Assembly (NCBI GenBank): GCA_006383075.2
Contig: SMNH02000002.1
Location: 197,127-261,126 of the forward strand
From: Kordia sp. TARA_039_SRF
GTDB taxonomy: Bacteria; Bacteroidota; Bacteroidia; Flavobacteriales; Flavobacteriaceae
DNA: 64,000 nucleotides
Reading direction: 5' to 3'
Positions 7,316-15,946 of this stretch are shown piece after piece. Both the position numbers and the translations under genes were made by a program. The notes beneath the pieces were generated by a model that had not been told where the DNA came from, did not search any database, and saw nothing but the letters and a program-made list of their open reading frames with translations. The stretch's first letter is position 1. Every line of letters begins with the position of its first letter.

Positions 7316-8479
7316 CTAATTTTTATTTCTTTTTGCCTTTTTAATCGCCTGATTCAAATCGGCAATAATGTCTTTTCTATCTTCAATTCCTACAGAGAAA
7401 CGAATGAGTCCGTCTGCAATGCCTTGCCGTTTTCGCTCTTCGGGAGTTAATAAGGCATGCGAAGTTTGTGTCGGACTTAACACAGTACTTTCCACACCTG
7501 CCAAACTCATGGAAGGTTTGATTAATTTCAATGACTTGAAAAATTTTGATACATTATAATCATCTTTTAATTCAAATGATAGCATACCGCCAAAACCAGA
7601 CATTTGCGATTTTGCTAATTCGTAATCTTCATGAGATTTCAATCCAGGATAATATACTTTAGAAACCGCTTCGTGTTTTTCCAAATAATTTGCCAATTTC
7701 AAGGCATTTTTGTTTTGTTCTTTCACGCGAATTCCCAACGTTTTCATACTTCGTTCCAACATCCAAACGGTAAAGTCACTTAAACTTCCACCTAAGTTTT
7801 TTGCTAATTGAAAAATTTGATTGGTATGTTCTGCGGAAGCGGCAACAGCACCTGCCAAAATATCGCTATGTCCACCGAAATACTTCGTGGCGCTGTGAAT
7901 TACAATGTCAATTCCTAAGGTTGCTGGCAACTGATTTACGGGACTTGCAAAGGTATTGTCAATCATGGTGATGAGTTTGTGTTTCTTAGCAAGTTTGGCA
8001 ACTTTTCGAATGTCTGTCACTTTCAACAACGGATTCGACGGCGTTTCAATATAAATGACCTTTGTATTTTTTCGTATTTCTTTTTTGAAATCTTTAATAT
8101 CTAAACTTTTCGTGAATGAATATTCGATTCCATATTTTTCAAATTCTTCCAACACCAAATTCATCGTGCCGCCATACAAAGCATTTTGCAATACAATATG
8201 ATCGCCTTTGTGAAGAAACGCCAATAAACTGGTACTAATCGCCGCCATTCCACTACCAAAAATCAACGCGTCTTCCGTGTGTTCTAACGTAGCAACCTTT
8301 TTACATAAAGCTTGTTGATTAGGCGTATTAAAATAGCGCGGATAGCGTTTTTCATCGATATCTTCAAATGCATACGAACTGCTGAGATATATAGGCGAAA
8401 CGGCACCTTTAAATTGCGTGTCTTTTACTTCTCCCGTATGGGTACAAACGGTATTGAGTCCTAGATTCTTTTTTTTCAT
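7316..8479 (-). CDS. PLP-dependent trans-sulfuration enzyme (cystathionine gamma-synthase/lyase family)
   Basis: The 387-residue product is a Cys/Met-metabolism PLP enzyme. SATKYFGGHSD contains the Schiff-base lysine (Lys199); Asp174 in MIDNTFASP binds the PLP nitrogen; SGMAA and ALYGGT are cofactor loops; the C-terminus has SLAGVESTVLSPTQTSH and IRFSVGIED. Members act as cystathionine gamma-synthase, gamma- or beta-lyase, or homocysteine synthase, and sequence alone does not separate them safely. It directly precedes bshB1, which suggests a role in supplying or recycling cysteine. No SAM or other riboswitch could be recognised upstream. Confidence 0.85.
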   Translation of the reverse strand: MKKKNLGLNTVCTHTGEVKDTQFKGAVSPIYLSSSYAFEDIDEKRYPRYFNTPNQQALCKKVATLEHTEDALIFGSGMAAISTSLLAFLHKGDHIVLQNALYGGTMNLVLEEFEKYGIEYSFTKSLDIKDFKKEIRKNTKVIYIETPSNPLLKVTDIRKVAKLAKKHKLITMIDNTFASPVNQLPATLGIDIVIHSATKYFGGHSDILAGAVAASAEHTNQIFQLAKNLGGSLSDFTVWMLERSMKTLGIRVKEQNKNALKLANYLEKHEAVSKVYYPGLKSHEDYELAKSQMSGFGGMLSFELKDDYNVSKFFKSLKLIKPSMSLAGVESTVLSPTQTSHALLTPEERKRQGIADGLIRFSVGIEDRKDIIADLNQAIKKAKRNKN

Positions 8480-8605
8480 TCTAAATTTTTGAGGGCAACT
8501 AAATTACGAAACTGCTGTTGATAAACCTATTTCAGTAATAAGTTTAATTCATACTAAAAACTTCACCTCAAAAAAGAATTTACTTTTTAATTGGTAATTG
8601 AGCTC

Positions 8606-8886
8606 CCTATTTTCGTTTTCTTTGTTCGCCCAAAGAAAAGAAACAAAAGAAAGGGCGCTTTTAGTTCGTGAGTTTTCCATTTTCTAAGAAAGAACTCATG
8701 AATCTTTGATTTCCAGAGGTGTTTTTAGTTTTTCTTTAAAGGAAAAACTAAAACCGTAATGATTTTTCGAAATTCTAAATTTATTATGCGCTATTTTGAG
8801 TTGTAAACTTATGTATTAATCCTTTTAAAAACTTTAATATAGTTTTACGAAAAATCATTACTACACTGCGGAAAAGAGAAAACTAC
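8606..8886 (-). repeat. Dispersed structured repeat, family A, copy 1
   Basis: Read on the minus strand this shares blocks with 11965-12180 and 53187-53378: CTTTTCCGCAGTGTAG, a hairpin with long arms (GTAATGATTTTTCG at 8862-8849 and its complement at 8769-8756), a second hairpin (TTTTAGTTTTTC with its complement), AACACCTCTGGAAA, and a third C/T-rich hairpin (GCGCCC to GGGC). Its first loop is much longer than in the other copies. The copy fills most of the 435-base gap between the MATE gene stop (8915) and the trans-sulfuration gene start, and lies just downstream of MATE in the same orientation. Confidence 0.8.
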
Positions 8887-8914
8887 TCTTGTCTTTTTTA
8901 TGAAGCTTAAAAAA

Positions 8915-10324
8915 CTAAACTTTCATGGCTTTCCACTTTCCTTTTTTAAAGATGATGATGCCAATTATTGCTATTAGAATTTCTGCCGCTGTAACTGCCC
9001 AAAACACACCTTTTGGACCAAAATCGAACTGAATTGCAACTAAATACGCAAAAGGTAATTGAAACACCCAAAAACAGAAAAAGTTGATAATCGTAGGAGT
9101 TTGTGTATCGCCTGCGCCATTGAACGATTGTATGACAACCATTGCATAGCCATAAAAAACATAGCCTGCCGCAATGATTTGCAAACACAACGCACCATTT
9201 TCAACAACTACTACATTGTCTGAAAATAATTGAATGATTTCTTTAGCGTACAACAAGTAAGCAATCGAAACAATGCCCATAAACCATGCGTTGTATTTGC
9301 CCGTTTTCCACACAGAAGTTTCAGCACGTTCTGGTTGATTGGCGCCTAAATTTTGTCCGACAAGTGTTGCCGCCGCATTGCTCATTCCCCAACAAGGCAA
9401 TAACGTAAACATCACTACGCGAATGGCAATAGTGTATCCTGCCAAGACATCGCTTCCGAATTCAGACATGATGCGCATAAGAAAAATCCAACTTGAGGTT
9501 CCAATGATGAATTGTCCAATCCCGCCAAGGGAAATTTTTATCAGATTGCCCATAATCGCAGCTCTAAATACCAAATCTTTAAGCTTAATTTTAATAACGC
9601 TTCCGCCGTAAAATAAAATTGCCAATTGAAATAGTACAGCACTTCCACGACCAATAGTTGTAGCAATAGCAGCACCTTCCACGCCAAAAGCAGGAATTGG
9701 TCCGAAACCGAAAATAAACAACGGATCCAAGATAATATTGAGCAAATTGGAAATAATCAAGGCTTTCATGGCAACGGATGCATTTCCTGCGCCTCTAAAA
9801 ATCGCGTTGATTAAAAAGAGCAACATAATGGTCATGTTTCCTCCAAGAAGAATTTGTGTATAGCCGTACCCTTCTTCAATCAAATCGATTTCGCCGCCCA
9901 TCATTCCTAGAATTTCTTTTGGGAACAAGATTCCGATAACGCTAATAATACTCGCCACAAGAACACCTAAAAAGATGGCTTGAACCGCAACTTTGGAAGC
10001 ACCGTCAGGATCCTTCTCTCCTATTCTACGCGCGACTAACGCCGTAGCTGCCATACTGACGCCAATGGCAACCGCATAGACTAAGGTAACGACAGATTCT
10101 GTAAGTCCAATCGTCGCAACAGCATTGGTACTGACTCTGGAAACGAACGCGATATCTACGATAGCGAAAATGGATTCCATCAACATTTCTAGAATCATCG
10201 GAATGGACAGCATAAAAATAGCTTTCCGAATGCTTCCTGTGGTGAAATCGTTTTGTTTGCCTTGTAAGGCTTCTTTAAAATATGAAAGGATTTTTTTAAC
10301 AGATGATATATGATACTGTGTCAT
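8915..10324 (-). CDS. MATE family efflux transporter
   Basis: The 469-residue product has about 12 hydrophobic segments in the two-lobed arrangement of MATE (multi-antimicrobial extrusion) carriers. Typical stretches are the N-terminal PMILEMLMESIFAIVDIAFVS, SNLLNIILDPLFIFGFGPIP and GAGDTQTP in the second half. Such proteins export cationic drugs or metabolites using Na+ or H+ gradients across the inner membrane. It stands alone: 435 bases separate it from the downstream gene, with repeat copy A1 directly after the stop, and about 230 bases with a terminator lie upstream. The substrate is unknown. Confidence 0.9.
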   Translation of the reverse strand: MTQYHISSVKKILSYFKEALQGKQNDFTTGSIRKAIFMLSIPMILEMLMESIFAIVDIAFVSRVSTNAVATIGLTESVVTLVYAVAIGVSMAATALVARRIGEKDPDGASKVAVQAIFLGVLVASIISVIGILFPKEILGMMGGEIDLIEEGYGYTQILLGGNMTIMLLFLINAIFRGAGNASVAMKALIISNLLNIILDPLFIFGFGPIPAFGVEGAAIATTIGRGSAVLFQLAILFYGGSVIKIKLKDLVFRAAIMGNLIKISLGGIGQFIIGTSSWIFLMRIMSEFGSDVLAGYTIAIRVVMFTLLPCWGMSNAAATLVGQNLGANQPERAETSVWKTGKYNAWFMGIVSIAYLLYAKEIIQLFSDNVVVVENGALCLQIIAAGYVFYGYAMVVIQSFNGAGDTQTPTIINFFCFWVFQLPFAYLVAIQFDFGPKGVFWAVTAAEILIAIIGIIIFKKGKWKAMKV

Positions 10325-10484
10325 GAGGTAATTTTATAAATGAAAAATATGTAGGCACGCGAAGAGTGTGCTACAAAGACGTGTCGAATGCAATCGACGG
10401 TTTCCGAGAAAAAATTACTTACAGTTCCATAATGGTACAAATATCGTTCTTTTTTTGATTTTTACAAATCTTAAAAAACGATTC

Positions 10485-10534
10485 CATAAAAAAACACAGT
10501 CAAAAAGTATGAAACATACTATGTGACTGTGTTT
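10485..10534 (-). terminator. Terminator of the glutathione peroxidase gene
   Basis: AAACACAGTCA (10492-10502) pairs with TGACTGTGTTT (10524-10534), and an inner AGTATG/CATACT stem extends the hairpin. On the minus strand it is followed by seven T residues. It lies 24 bases after the stop at 10558. Confidence 0.9.
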
Positions 10535-10557
10535 CTATTTTATGATTTTGAATTGAA

Positions 10558-11166
10558 TTATTCTTCAATCCAAGACACTATCGTTTCGTCGTTTGGCAAT
10601 GTTGTTGGCGGAATTACTTTTTCCAATTCGCCTTTTTCATTGATGAGATATTTCTGAAAATTCCAAGCAACTTCCGAGTCTTCCAAACCGTTTTGTGATT
10701 TTTGCGTAAGGAATTGATACACTTCATGCATGTCATCTCCTTTTACAGAGATTTTACTCATCATTGGAAATGTAACGCCGTAATTGGCTTTACAGAATTT
10801 GGCAATCTGTTGGTCGCTGCCTGGTTCTTGTCCGCCAAAATTGTTTGCAGGGAAACCAATAATCGTAAAGTTTTTGTCTTTAAAGGTTTCGTACACATCT
10901 TGTAATTGCTCGTATTGCGGTGTTAATCCGCACTCAGAAGCAGTATTGACAATCATGACTTTTTTACCTTTCAAATCAGCCAACTTAAAATCGTTTCCAG
11001 CAATATCTTTTACCGTAAATTGATGAATCGCTCCTTTTCCCATAGTTTTTTGGGTTGTGGTTTTTTGGGTGTTTTCTACTGTTACAGCAGTTTTCTTTTC
11101 TTTTTCTTTAGGATTGGATGTACAACTTACGGCACAAACAATCAACAATAACATACATAGTCGCAT
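10558..11166 (-). CDS. Glutathione peroxidase-family lipoprotein
   Basis: The 202-residue product starts with a lipoprotein signal (lipobox ending AVSC, Cys15), a Lys/Thr-rich linker, then a glutathione peroxidase domain. Catalytic signatures are NTASECGLT (peroxidatic Cys79), GFPANNFGGQEPG and WNFQKYLI. Bacterial members with Cys instead of selenocysteine usually reduce lipid or H2O2 peroxides with thioredoxin or another thiol. Lipidation places it in the envelope, unlike the usual cytoplasmic enzyme. It is monocistronic with its own terminator. The thiol partner is not visible here. Confidence 0.9.
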   Translation of the reverse strand: MRLCMLLLIVCAVSCTSNPKEKEKKTAVTVENTQKTTTQKTMGKGAIHQFTVKDIAGNDFKLADLKGKKVMIVNTASECGLTPQYEQLQDVYETFKDKNFTIIGFPANNFGGQEPGSDQQIAKFCKANYGVTFPMMSKISVKGDDMHEVYQFLTQKSQNGLEDSEVAWNFQKYLINEKGELEKVIPPTTLPNDETIVSWIEE

Positions 11167-11226
11167 TGATATTCTTTTTTTGTAAAAATACGAAAGAATT
11201 TGCTTTTGGTGAGGAATGATTACTAT

Positions 11227-11259
11227 TAAAAAAAGCTGTCTTAACTTTAAAGACAGCTT
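11227..11259 (-). terminator. Terminator after the GG-leader peptide gene
   Basis: AAGCTGTCTT (11233-11242) pairs with AAGACAGCTT (11250-11259) around a 7-base loop; on the minus strand a T run follows. It closes the peptide gene ending at 11275. Confidence 0.88.
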
Positions 11260-11274
11260 CTCATATAGTTCTTA

Positions 11275-11484
11275 TTACGCTTGATACGGAACAATATCGT
11301 CACAAACTAACTTGTACGTAGGACATGGTTTTGTTGGAACTGTCACATAGTGACATCCTTCTGGCGGAGCCGCTAATAATACGATTGGACATTCAAATGG
11401 TAGCGCAATTACAGCTCCTCCATTAATAGTTCTTTGTTCTTCTTTGCTTAGCACTTTCCCAATGTTTGAAATTTGTTTTTTCAT
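11275..11484 (-). CDS. GG-leader ribosomal peptide precursor, paralogue 1
   Basis: The 69-residue product has a leader MKKQISNIGKVLSKEEQRTI ending in the double-glycine signal NGG, typical of peptides cut by the protease domain of ABC exporters. The core holds AAPPEGCHYV and four Cys in all (ECP, GCH, PCP, VCD), ending DIVPYQA. It is a paralogue of the gene at 11606-11806, sharing the LSKxEQRTIxGG leader and the PPEGC core motif. No modification enzyme or exporter lies nearby, so it must depend on genes elsewhere. The mature product and its activity are unknown. Confidence 0.75.
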   Translation of the reverse strand: MKKQISNIGKVLSKEEQRTINGGAVIALPFECPIVLLAAPPEGCHYVTVPTKPCPTYKLVCDDIVPYQA

Positions 11485-11605
11485 GATTTAATAATTTAAA
11501 GGTTGATAATTTTTGGTATTGAAGTGGTTTAGAAAGTAATTTGGCAAATTACCTCTTATAATCTACGCAAATCACTTTCTGAAATAGCTTTTTCTTTTGT
11601 TCAAT

Positions 11606-11806
11606 TTAGTATGGAGTGATTTGTAAACATATTAATCGGTACCTACATGGTCCAATCTTTATATAGCGACATCCTTCTGGTGGTGGAGCTAATACAGGTT
11701 CCTCACATGGAGAATCAATTGGCTCTGGTGTTGCGATTCCTCCACTAATGGTTCTTTGCTCATTTTTGCTTAGTGCTCTTCCGATACTCAAAATTTGTTT
11801 TTTCAT
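11606..11806 (-). CDS. GG-leader ribosomal peptide precursor, paralogue 2
   Basis: The 66-residue product starts MKKQILSIGRALSKNEQRTI and reaches a double-glycine site (SGG). The core contains CEEPVLAPPPEGCRYIKIG and ends PCRYRLICLQITPY, with four Cys. It matches its neighbour in leader, in PPEGC[RH]Y and in the last C-x-[YV]-x-L-[IV]-C segment. ATG 11806 is chosen because the leader starts there; an upstream frame extension lacks leader character. Spacing of about 120 bases from paralogue 1 suggests either one operon or a tandem duplication with separate promoters. Confidence 0.72.
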   Translation of the reverse strand: MKKQILSIGRALSKNEQRTISGGIATPEPIDSPCEEPVLAPPPEGCRYIKIGPCRYRLICLQITPY

Positions 11807-11964
11807 GATTACTGATTTAATGATTCGTAATTTTTGGTCATACAATGTACAGTTTACAGAATACTTTTACAATTTATACACTAAAGTTTATGAAAGTAGC
11901 GTAAAATTATCTGACAATTCTGCCGTTTTTAATTAAGGAAGGTGAGTTCGACATAAAAATCGAT

Positions 11965-12180
11965 AGTAGTTTCTTCTTTTCCGCAGTGTAGCAGGGATTT
12001 TTCGTTAAAAATTTCTGAAGCCTTGGAAGAAATTTAGAAAAATTCCTGCGGTTTTGTTTTTTCTCCTAAAAGAAAAAGCAAAAACACCTCTGGAAAAGCG
12101 CCCTTTCTTTTGTTGATGCCTGTGCTGAACTTGATTCAGTATTCTTTGGGCAAGCAAAGAACAAGAAAGTAAATAACTGA
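11965..12180 (+). repeat. Dispersed structured repeat, family A, copy 2
   Basis: This copy contains the conserved blocks CTTTTCCGCAGTGTAG, hairpin 1 (GCAGGGATTTTTC at 11991-12003 with GAAAAATTCCTGC at 12037-12049), hairpin 2 (about 12051-12085), ACACCTCTGGAAAA, and the C/T-rich hairpin 3. Hairpin 3 is interrupted by about 23 bases containing TGCTGAACTTGATTCAGTA (12123-12141), itself a small palindrome absent from the other copies. The copy lies in a gene-free stretch of about 490 bases between the peptide genes and the LAS peptidase candidate, antisense to both. Confidence 0.82.
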
Positions 12181-12299
12181 ATTTCAGTTTTTTTTAAAAT
12201 TACTTCATCGAGAAGAAACAACTTTACTTGAATAAAACTTATACAGAATTGACCTTAAAGAAATATTTTAAAATTACCGAAGCTATTAAAACAAAAAAA

Positions 12300-13118
12300 C
12301 TATAATTGCACATGAATATGATCGTCATGACGAACGGCGTGACAACCGTGAAAACGTATTTTTGAACTCGTCAGCTGCATGCGCTTTTGTAAATGTGGCT
12401 CAATAAATAGTTTTTTAATTTGGGAAGATGCTGTCAATTTTTCTATCAAACTTTTGGTCCGTTCGCTGTCAAACACATACGCTTCTTTGTGGCGTTGCGA
12501 GACTATTTTTTCTAAGAAACTGTATTGAAAATAACCGTTTTCAGCACAAAATTCAGGCATATTCTCCTCTCCTTTTCTAGGCGATTCGCAAACGCCGTAA
12601 CCCAACCACGACGGACTTCCATTTTTGTATTTCTTTGTTGTAGCATCTGTGTAATAAAACACCAAATCAACTTTACGTCCGTCGTTATGACTCCAATGTG
12701 GCAATAAAGGAAATTTCGCGCCAAGCGGAAAACAAGCATCTAAATAATACGTCACCGTTTCCGGGAATTCTTCTTGCATTGCTTCCGCTTCTTGCAGTAA
12801 AATGGCATACAATTCTTCATCGACATAATGTCTGTTGAGTAAATAAGTAAACGCTCGCAACGGTTGCAAAGCGGAATGTGAAATCGGCAAAGCTTTTCTA
12901 TGATATATACTAGAAGCCAATACAGGCAATACAACAAACGATAGCACACTGTAAATCGCCAAAAAGAATCCAATATTAACGACTTTTCGCTTCCAGCCCA
13001 ACAGCGGATTGTGACGTTTCAACCATAAAACGAACACATACACTACGCCACCAATTTGAGTAACTATCGTTAGAAAAACAACAATAATGATATGTATTAC
13101 AATATAAAAATATTTCAT
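12300..13118 (-). CDS. Membrane-anchored LAS-type (M15-like) zinc metallopeptidase candidate
   Basis: The 272-residue product has two N-terminal transmembrane segments (about residues 5-32 and 46-70) and a soluble C-terminal domain. That domain carries SHNDGRKVDL (His144, Gly147, Asp151) and RHDDHIHVQL at the extreme C-terminus (His267, His269). H-x6-D plus H-x-H is the zinc-ligand pattern of LAS peptidases such as VanY, DacY and MepA, which cut peptidoglycan peptides. I do not recognise the exact family and the rest of the domain is unfamiliar. It stands alone between a repeat and a divergent barrel gene. A cell-wall role is inference. Confidence 0.6.
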   Translation of the reverse strand: MKYFYIVIHIIIVVFLTIVTQIGGVVYVFVLWLKRHNPLLGWKRKVVNIGFFLAIYSVLSFVVLPVLASSIYHRKALPISHSALQPLRAFTYLLNRHYVDEELYAILLQEAEAMQEEFPETVTYYLDACFPLGAKFPLLPHWSHNDGRKVDLVFYYTDATTKKYKNGSPSWLGYGVCESPRKGEENMPEFCAENGYFQYSFLEKIVSQRHKEAYVFDSERTKSLIEKLTASSQIKKLFIEPHLQKRMQLTSSKIRFHGCHAVRHDDHIHVQL

Positions 13119-13368
13119 TTTTTAAATAGCTAAAAGTGTTGAAAACACAGTAAAATCAATCGATTCAAGCTTTTCTTTACACAGTATTCATTTTCTCATT
13201 TCTGCGTGATTGCAAAATAGTTTTCTATCATTCCACATAAAAATTCAACCTAAAAAATTCCACATTCACCTTTTTTTTATCCCAATTCGGCAGATTCTCC
13301 TTTTGTATAAATGGATTCTGAAACATATTTGTGCATCAAAAAAAACGAACAGATTAAAACGAACAGTT

Positions 13369-15738
13369 ATGTTAAAAACTTTACTACCTTTTATTTTATT
13401 GCTTGCAAACTACAGTTTATTTGCACAAAGTACAATTTCGGGAAAAGTAACCGACACATCCAAACAACCGATGTCATTTTCAAACGTAGTATTATACGAT
13501 AATACCACAGAAACTGCGTTACAAGCTGTGATTGTTGAAGAAAACGGAACCTACACATTTACCAATGTAAAAAACGGAACTTATGTTGTAGAAGCGTCTT
13601 TGTTTGGTTATAAAACAGAACGTTCTATCGTATTGAACATCAATACAACTAAAAAAGTGACCTTCGATTTTATATTACGAGAAGATATTCCTGAAAATTT
13701 AGATGAAGTCGTAATTGTAGCCAAAAAACCCATCATCACACAAAATGCTGAAAAATTAGTAGTGAATTTGGAAAAATCTGAAATGGTGAATTCCAATGTA
13801 CGCGATATTGTCAAAAAAATTCCTGGTGTTTTAGTTACGGGAAACAATTTGAGTTATGCGGGACAAAGCAATATCCGAATTCTTATTAACGGAAAACAAA
13901 CAAATTATATGGACATGCAAACGCTGTTGCGCGAAATGCCTGCCGATAATATTGCCAAAATTGAATTGATACAACAACCTGGCGCAGAATACGATGCAGA
14001 CGGTTCAGGCGCTTTGATTAATATTATTTTAAAGAAAAATGTAAAATTGGGCACCTACGGAAGCTTGAAAAGTATGGTGGGTTATGTAGATGATTTTACG
14101 TTTAGAAAAAGCGCTTCGATTGCAAGTTTTAAAGGGAAAATCAATTGGCAAGCTGGTGCGAGTTATTCGCGCGGTTCTTGGCGAGAAGATTTGCAAATTA
14201 TTCGCCGTGTGGGTGATGATGTGTACGATCAGTTTTCGCGTTCGCCGTTTGATCCGAATACGTTGCGATTGAATGCCGGATTGGATTATTACATCAATGA
14301 CAAACACACGACTGGAATTAGCGTGCAACGTACAGAAACTTCGTCAAATCGTGTGACGGATAACGTCACAAATATTACCAGCAACGGCACGTTAGACATG
14401 CTAGAAACCGACAACCGTTTTGAGCGCGATTGGAAATTGTATGTTATCAATCCGTATTACGAATACGATGATGATGTTAACAAAATAGCGTTGGATTTTA
14501 ATTATGTAGACTACAAATCGACCAACGAAAACAATCTGTTTCAAACGGGACAAAGTATGGTTGATTATGACAATCAACGCTATTTTCAGGATGCCGATTA
14601 CAATATTTACACCTATCAAGCAGATTACAAACGTACGTTGAATGATAACATTTCGCTTCACGCTGGATTGAAATATGCGAATGTAGATTCGGACAGCGAT
14701 TTGCAATCGTTGGTACAAACAGATTCGGGTGAATTTGTAAACAATCCGAACCAAACCAATCGTTTTTTGATTGACGAAGATATCATGGCGGCGTATGCAA
14801 AAGTGAACGTGAAGTTAGATAAATGGTCATTTTCGGGCGGATTGCGTTGGGAACAAAGTGAAACTGTCGGAACATCACAAAACTTAAATACTTCTTTAAA
14901 CAGAACGATTGCAAAATTTTTCCCAAGTTTGAGCATCACGCGAAATATTACAGACGAAATTGCTGCCAATGTAGCGTACAGTTATCGCATTCAGCGTCCG
15001 TCGTACGAAACGTTAAATCCGTTTGTATATTATTACGATCCGTTTACGTTTGAGCAAGGAAATCCGACGTTGCGTCCAGCATTGACGAATAGTTTTCGCT
15101 TCAACTTAACCTATGAAAATCAACCATTTTTCAGCGTAAGCTATAACAAAACTGACGACACCTTATTTCAATTGATTTCACAAAACGATGCTACTTCTGA
15201 AACATCGCGTTCGGTAATCAACTTGTCAAAAAATGAAAACTGGAGCTTTAGTTTGTTTGCGCCATTGAATTTTGTAAAAGGCTTGGACGGTTACACAGGC
15301 GTGATTGTGAATTACAACCGATTCATGTCGGAAGACTTAAATCCTGTTTTGGACAATAAAAAGTGGAACATGACTTGGTTTACAAGTGCTGAATACAAAT
15401 TGCCGTGGGGAATTCAGTCAGAAGTTTCAGGGTATTATACCTCTGGCGGATTTGAAGGACAAATAGAATTCGACTGGATTGCTGGATTGGACATCGCGTT
15501 TAGCAAAAAATTCATGAACGACCAATTGAAAGTCAGCGTGGAATTGGAAGAAATTTTAGACCGAAAATTTAACGGTACGATTAATTATGACAATGTAAAT
15601 GCGAATATCATCAGTGATTTTCCGCGTAGAAATGTATTTTTACAATTAAGTTATAGTTTTGGAAAGAAATACAACAAAAAGAAAAATAGAAAAAACAGCG
15701 CAGGTGACGAAGTTGATAGAATTAATACGAAGCAGTAG
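13369..15738 (+). CDS. Outer-membrane beta-barrel protein (OMP_b-brl_3, TonB-receptor-like)
   Basis: The product is about 789 residues. A signal peptide (MLKTLLPFILLLANYSLFAQ) leads into a carboxypeptidase-regulatory-like domain (STISGKVTDTSKQPMSF), a plug-like region (VRDIVKKIPGVLV, GQSNIRILINGKQ, IAKIELIQQPGAEYDADGSGAL) and a long barrel of the OMP_b-brl_3 type with RPSYETLNPF and GNPTLRP. ATG 13369 is preferred over a frame extension to 13210 because the signal peptide begins there. The C-terminus is Lys-rich rather than ending in an aromatic residue. The ligand is unknown. A LytS/LytTR pair follows, separated by a repeat. Confidence 0.88.
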   Translation: MLKTLLPFILLLANYSLFAQSTISGKVTDTSKQPMSFSNVVLYDNTTETALQAVIVEENGTYTFTNVKNGTYVVEASLFGYKTERSIVLNINTTKKVTFDFILREDIPENLDEVVIVAKKPIITQNAEKLVVNLEKSEMVNSNVRDIVKKIPGVLVTGNNLSYAGQSNIRILINGKQTNYMDMQTLLREMPADNIAKIELIQQPGAEYDADGSGALINIILKKNVKLGTYGSLKSMVGYVDDFTFRKSASIASFKGKINWQAGASYSRGSWREDLQIIRRVGDDVYDQFSRSPFDPNTLRLNAGLDYYINDKHTTGISVQRTETSSNRVTDNVTNITSNGTLDMLETDNRFERDWKLYVINPYYEYDDDVNKIALDFNYVDYKSTNENNLFQTGQSMVDYDNQRYFQDADYNIYTYQADYKRTLNDNISLHAGLKYANVDSDSDLQSLVQTDSGEFVNNPNQTNRFLIDEDIMAAYAKVNVKLDKWSFSGGLRWEQSETVGTSQNLNTSLNRTIAKFFPSLSITRNITDEIAANVAYSYRIQRPSYETLNPFVYYYDPFTFEQGNPTLRPALTNSFRFNLTYENQPFFSVSYNKTDDTLFQLISQNDATSETSRSVINLSKNENWSFSLFAPLNFVKGLDGYTGVIVNYNRFMSEDLNPVLDNKKWNMTWFTSAEYKLPWGIQSEVSGYYTSGGFEGQIEFDWIAGLDIAFSKKFMNDQLKVSVELEEILDRKFNGTINYDNVNANIISDFPRRNVFLQLSYSFGKKYNKKKNRKNSAGDEVDRINTKQ

Positions 15739-15773
15739 TGTTGGTTGCTGGTTGTTAGAAAAGTGAACAAATT

Positions 15774-15847
15774 GTCGCTTCGAGTGAATTTGTTGCGCAT
15801 TGAGCTTGTCGAAATGCAACAAATTTGTATCGAGAAGTACTTTGAAA
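15774..15847 (+). repeat. Palindromic repeat, family B, copy 1
   Basis: The core runs from GTCGCTTCGAGTGAA to GTATCGAGAAGTACTTTG. This copy contains an extra internal hairpin, AATTTGTTGC with GCAACAAATT. A G/T-rich stretch (GTGTTGGTTGCTGGTTGTTAG, just after the barrel stop) lies left of it and an almost G-free A/C-rich tail runs to the kinase start at 15947. The same layout recurs at 17795-17905 and, inverted, at 26621-26712. Confidence 0.75.
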
Positions 15848-15946
15848 ACCATATAACCTAAGAACCAAACAAAAAACGAATAACAAAACACAAACAACAA
15901 AAAAGACCTAAAACCCAACATCAAAAACCCAAAACCTAATAAAAAA

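Noticed and set aside
6500-8480. SAM-type riboswitch before the trans-sulfuration gene
   Set aside because: No recognisable riboswitch fold or conserved core was found in the short region upstream of 8479.
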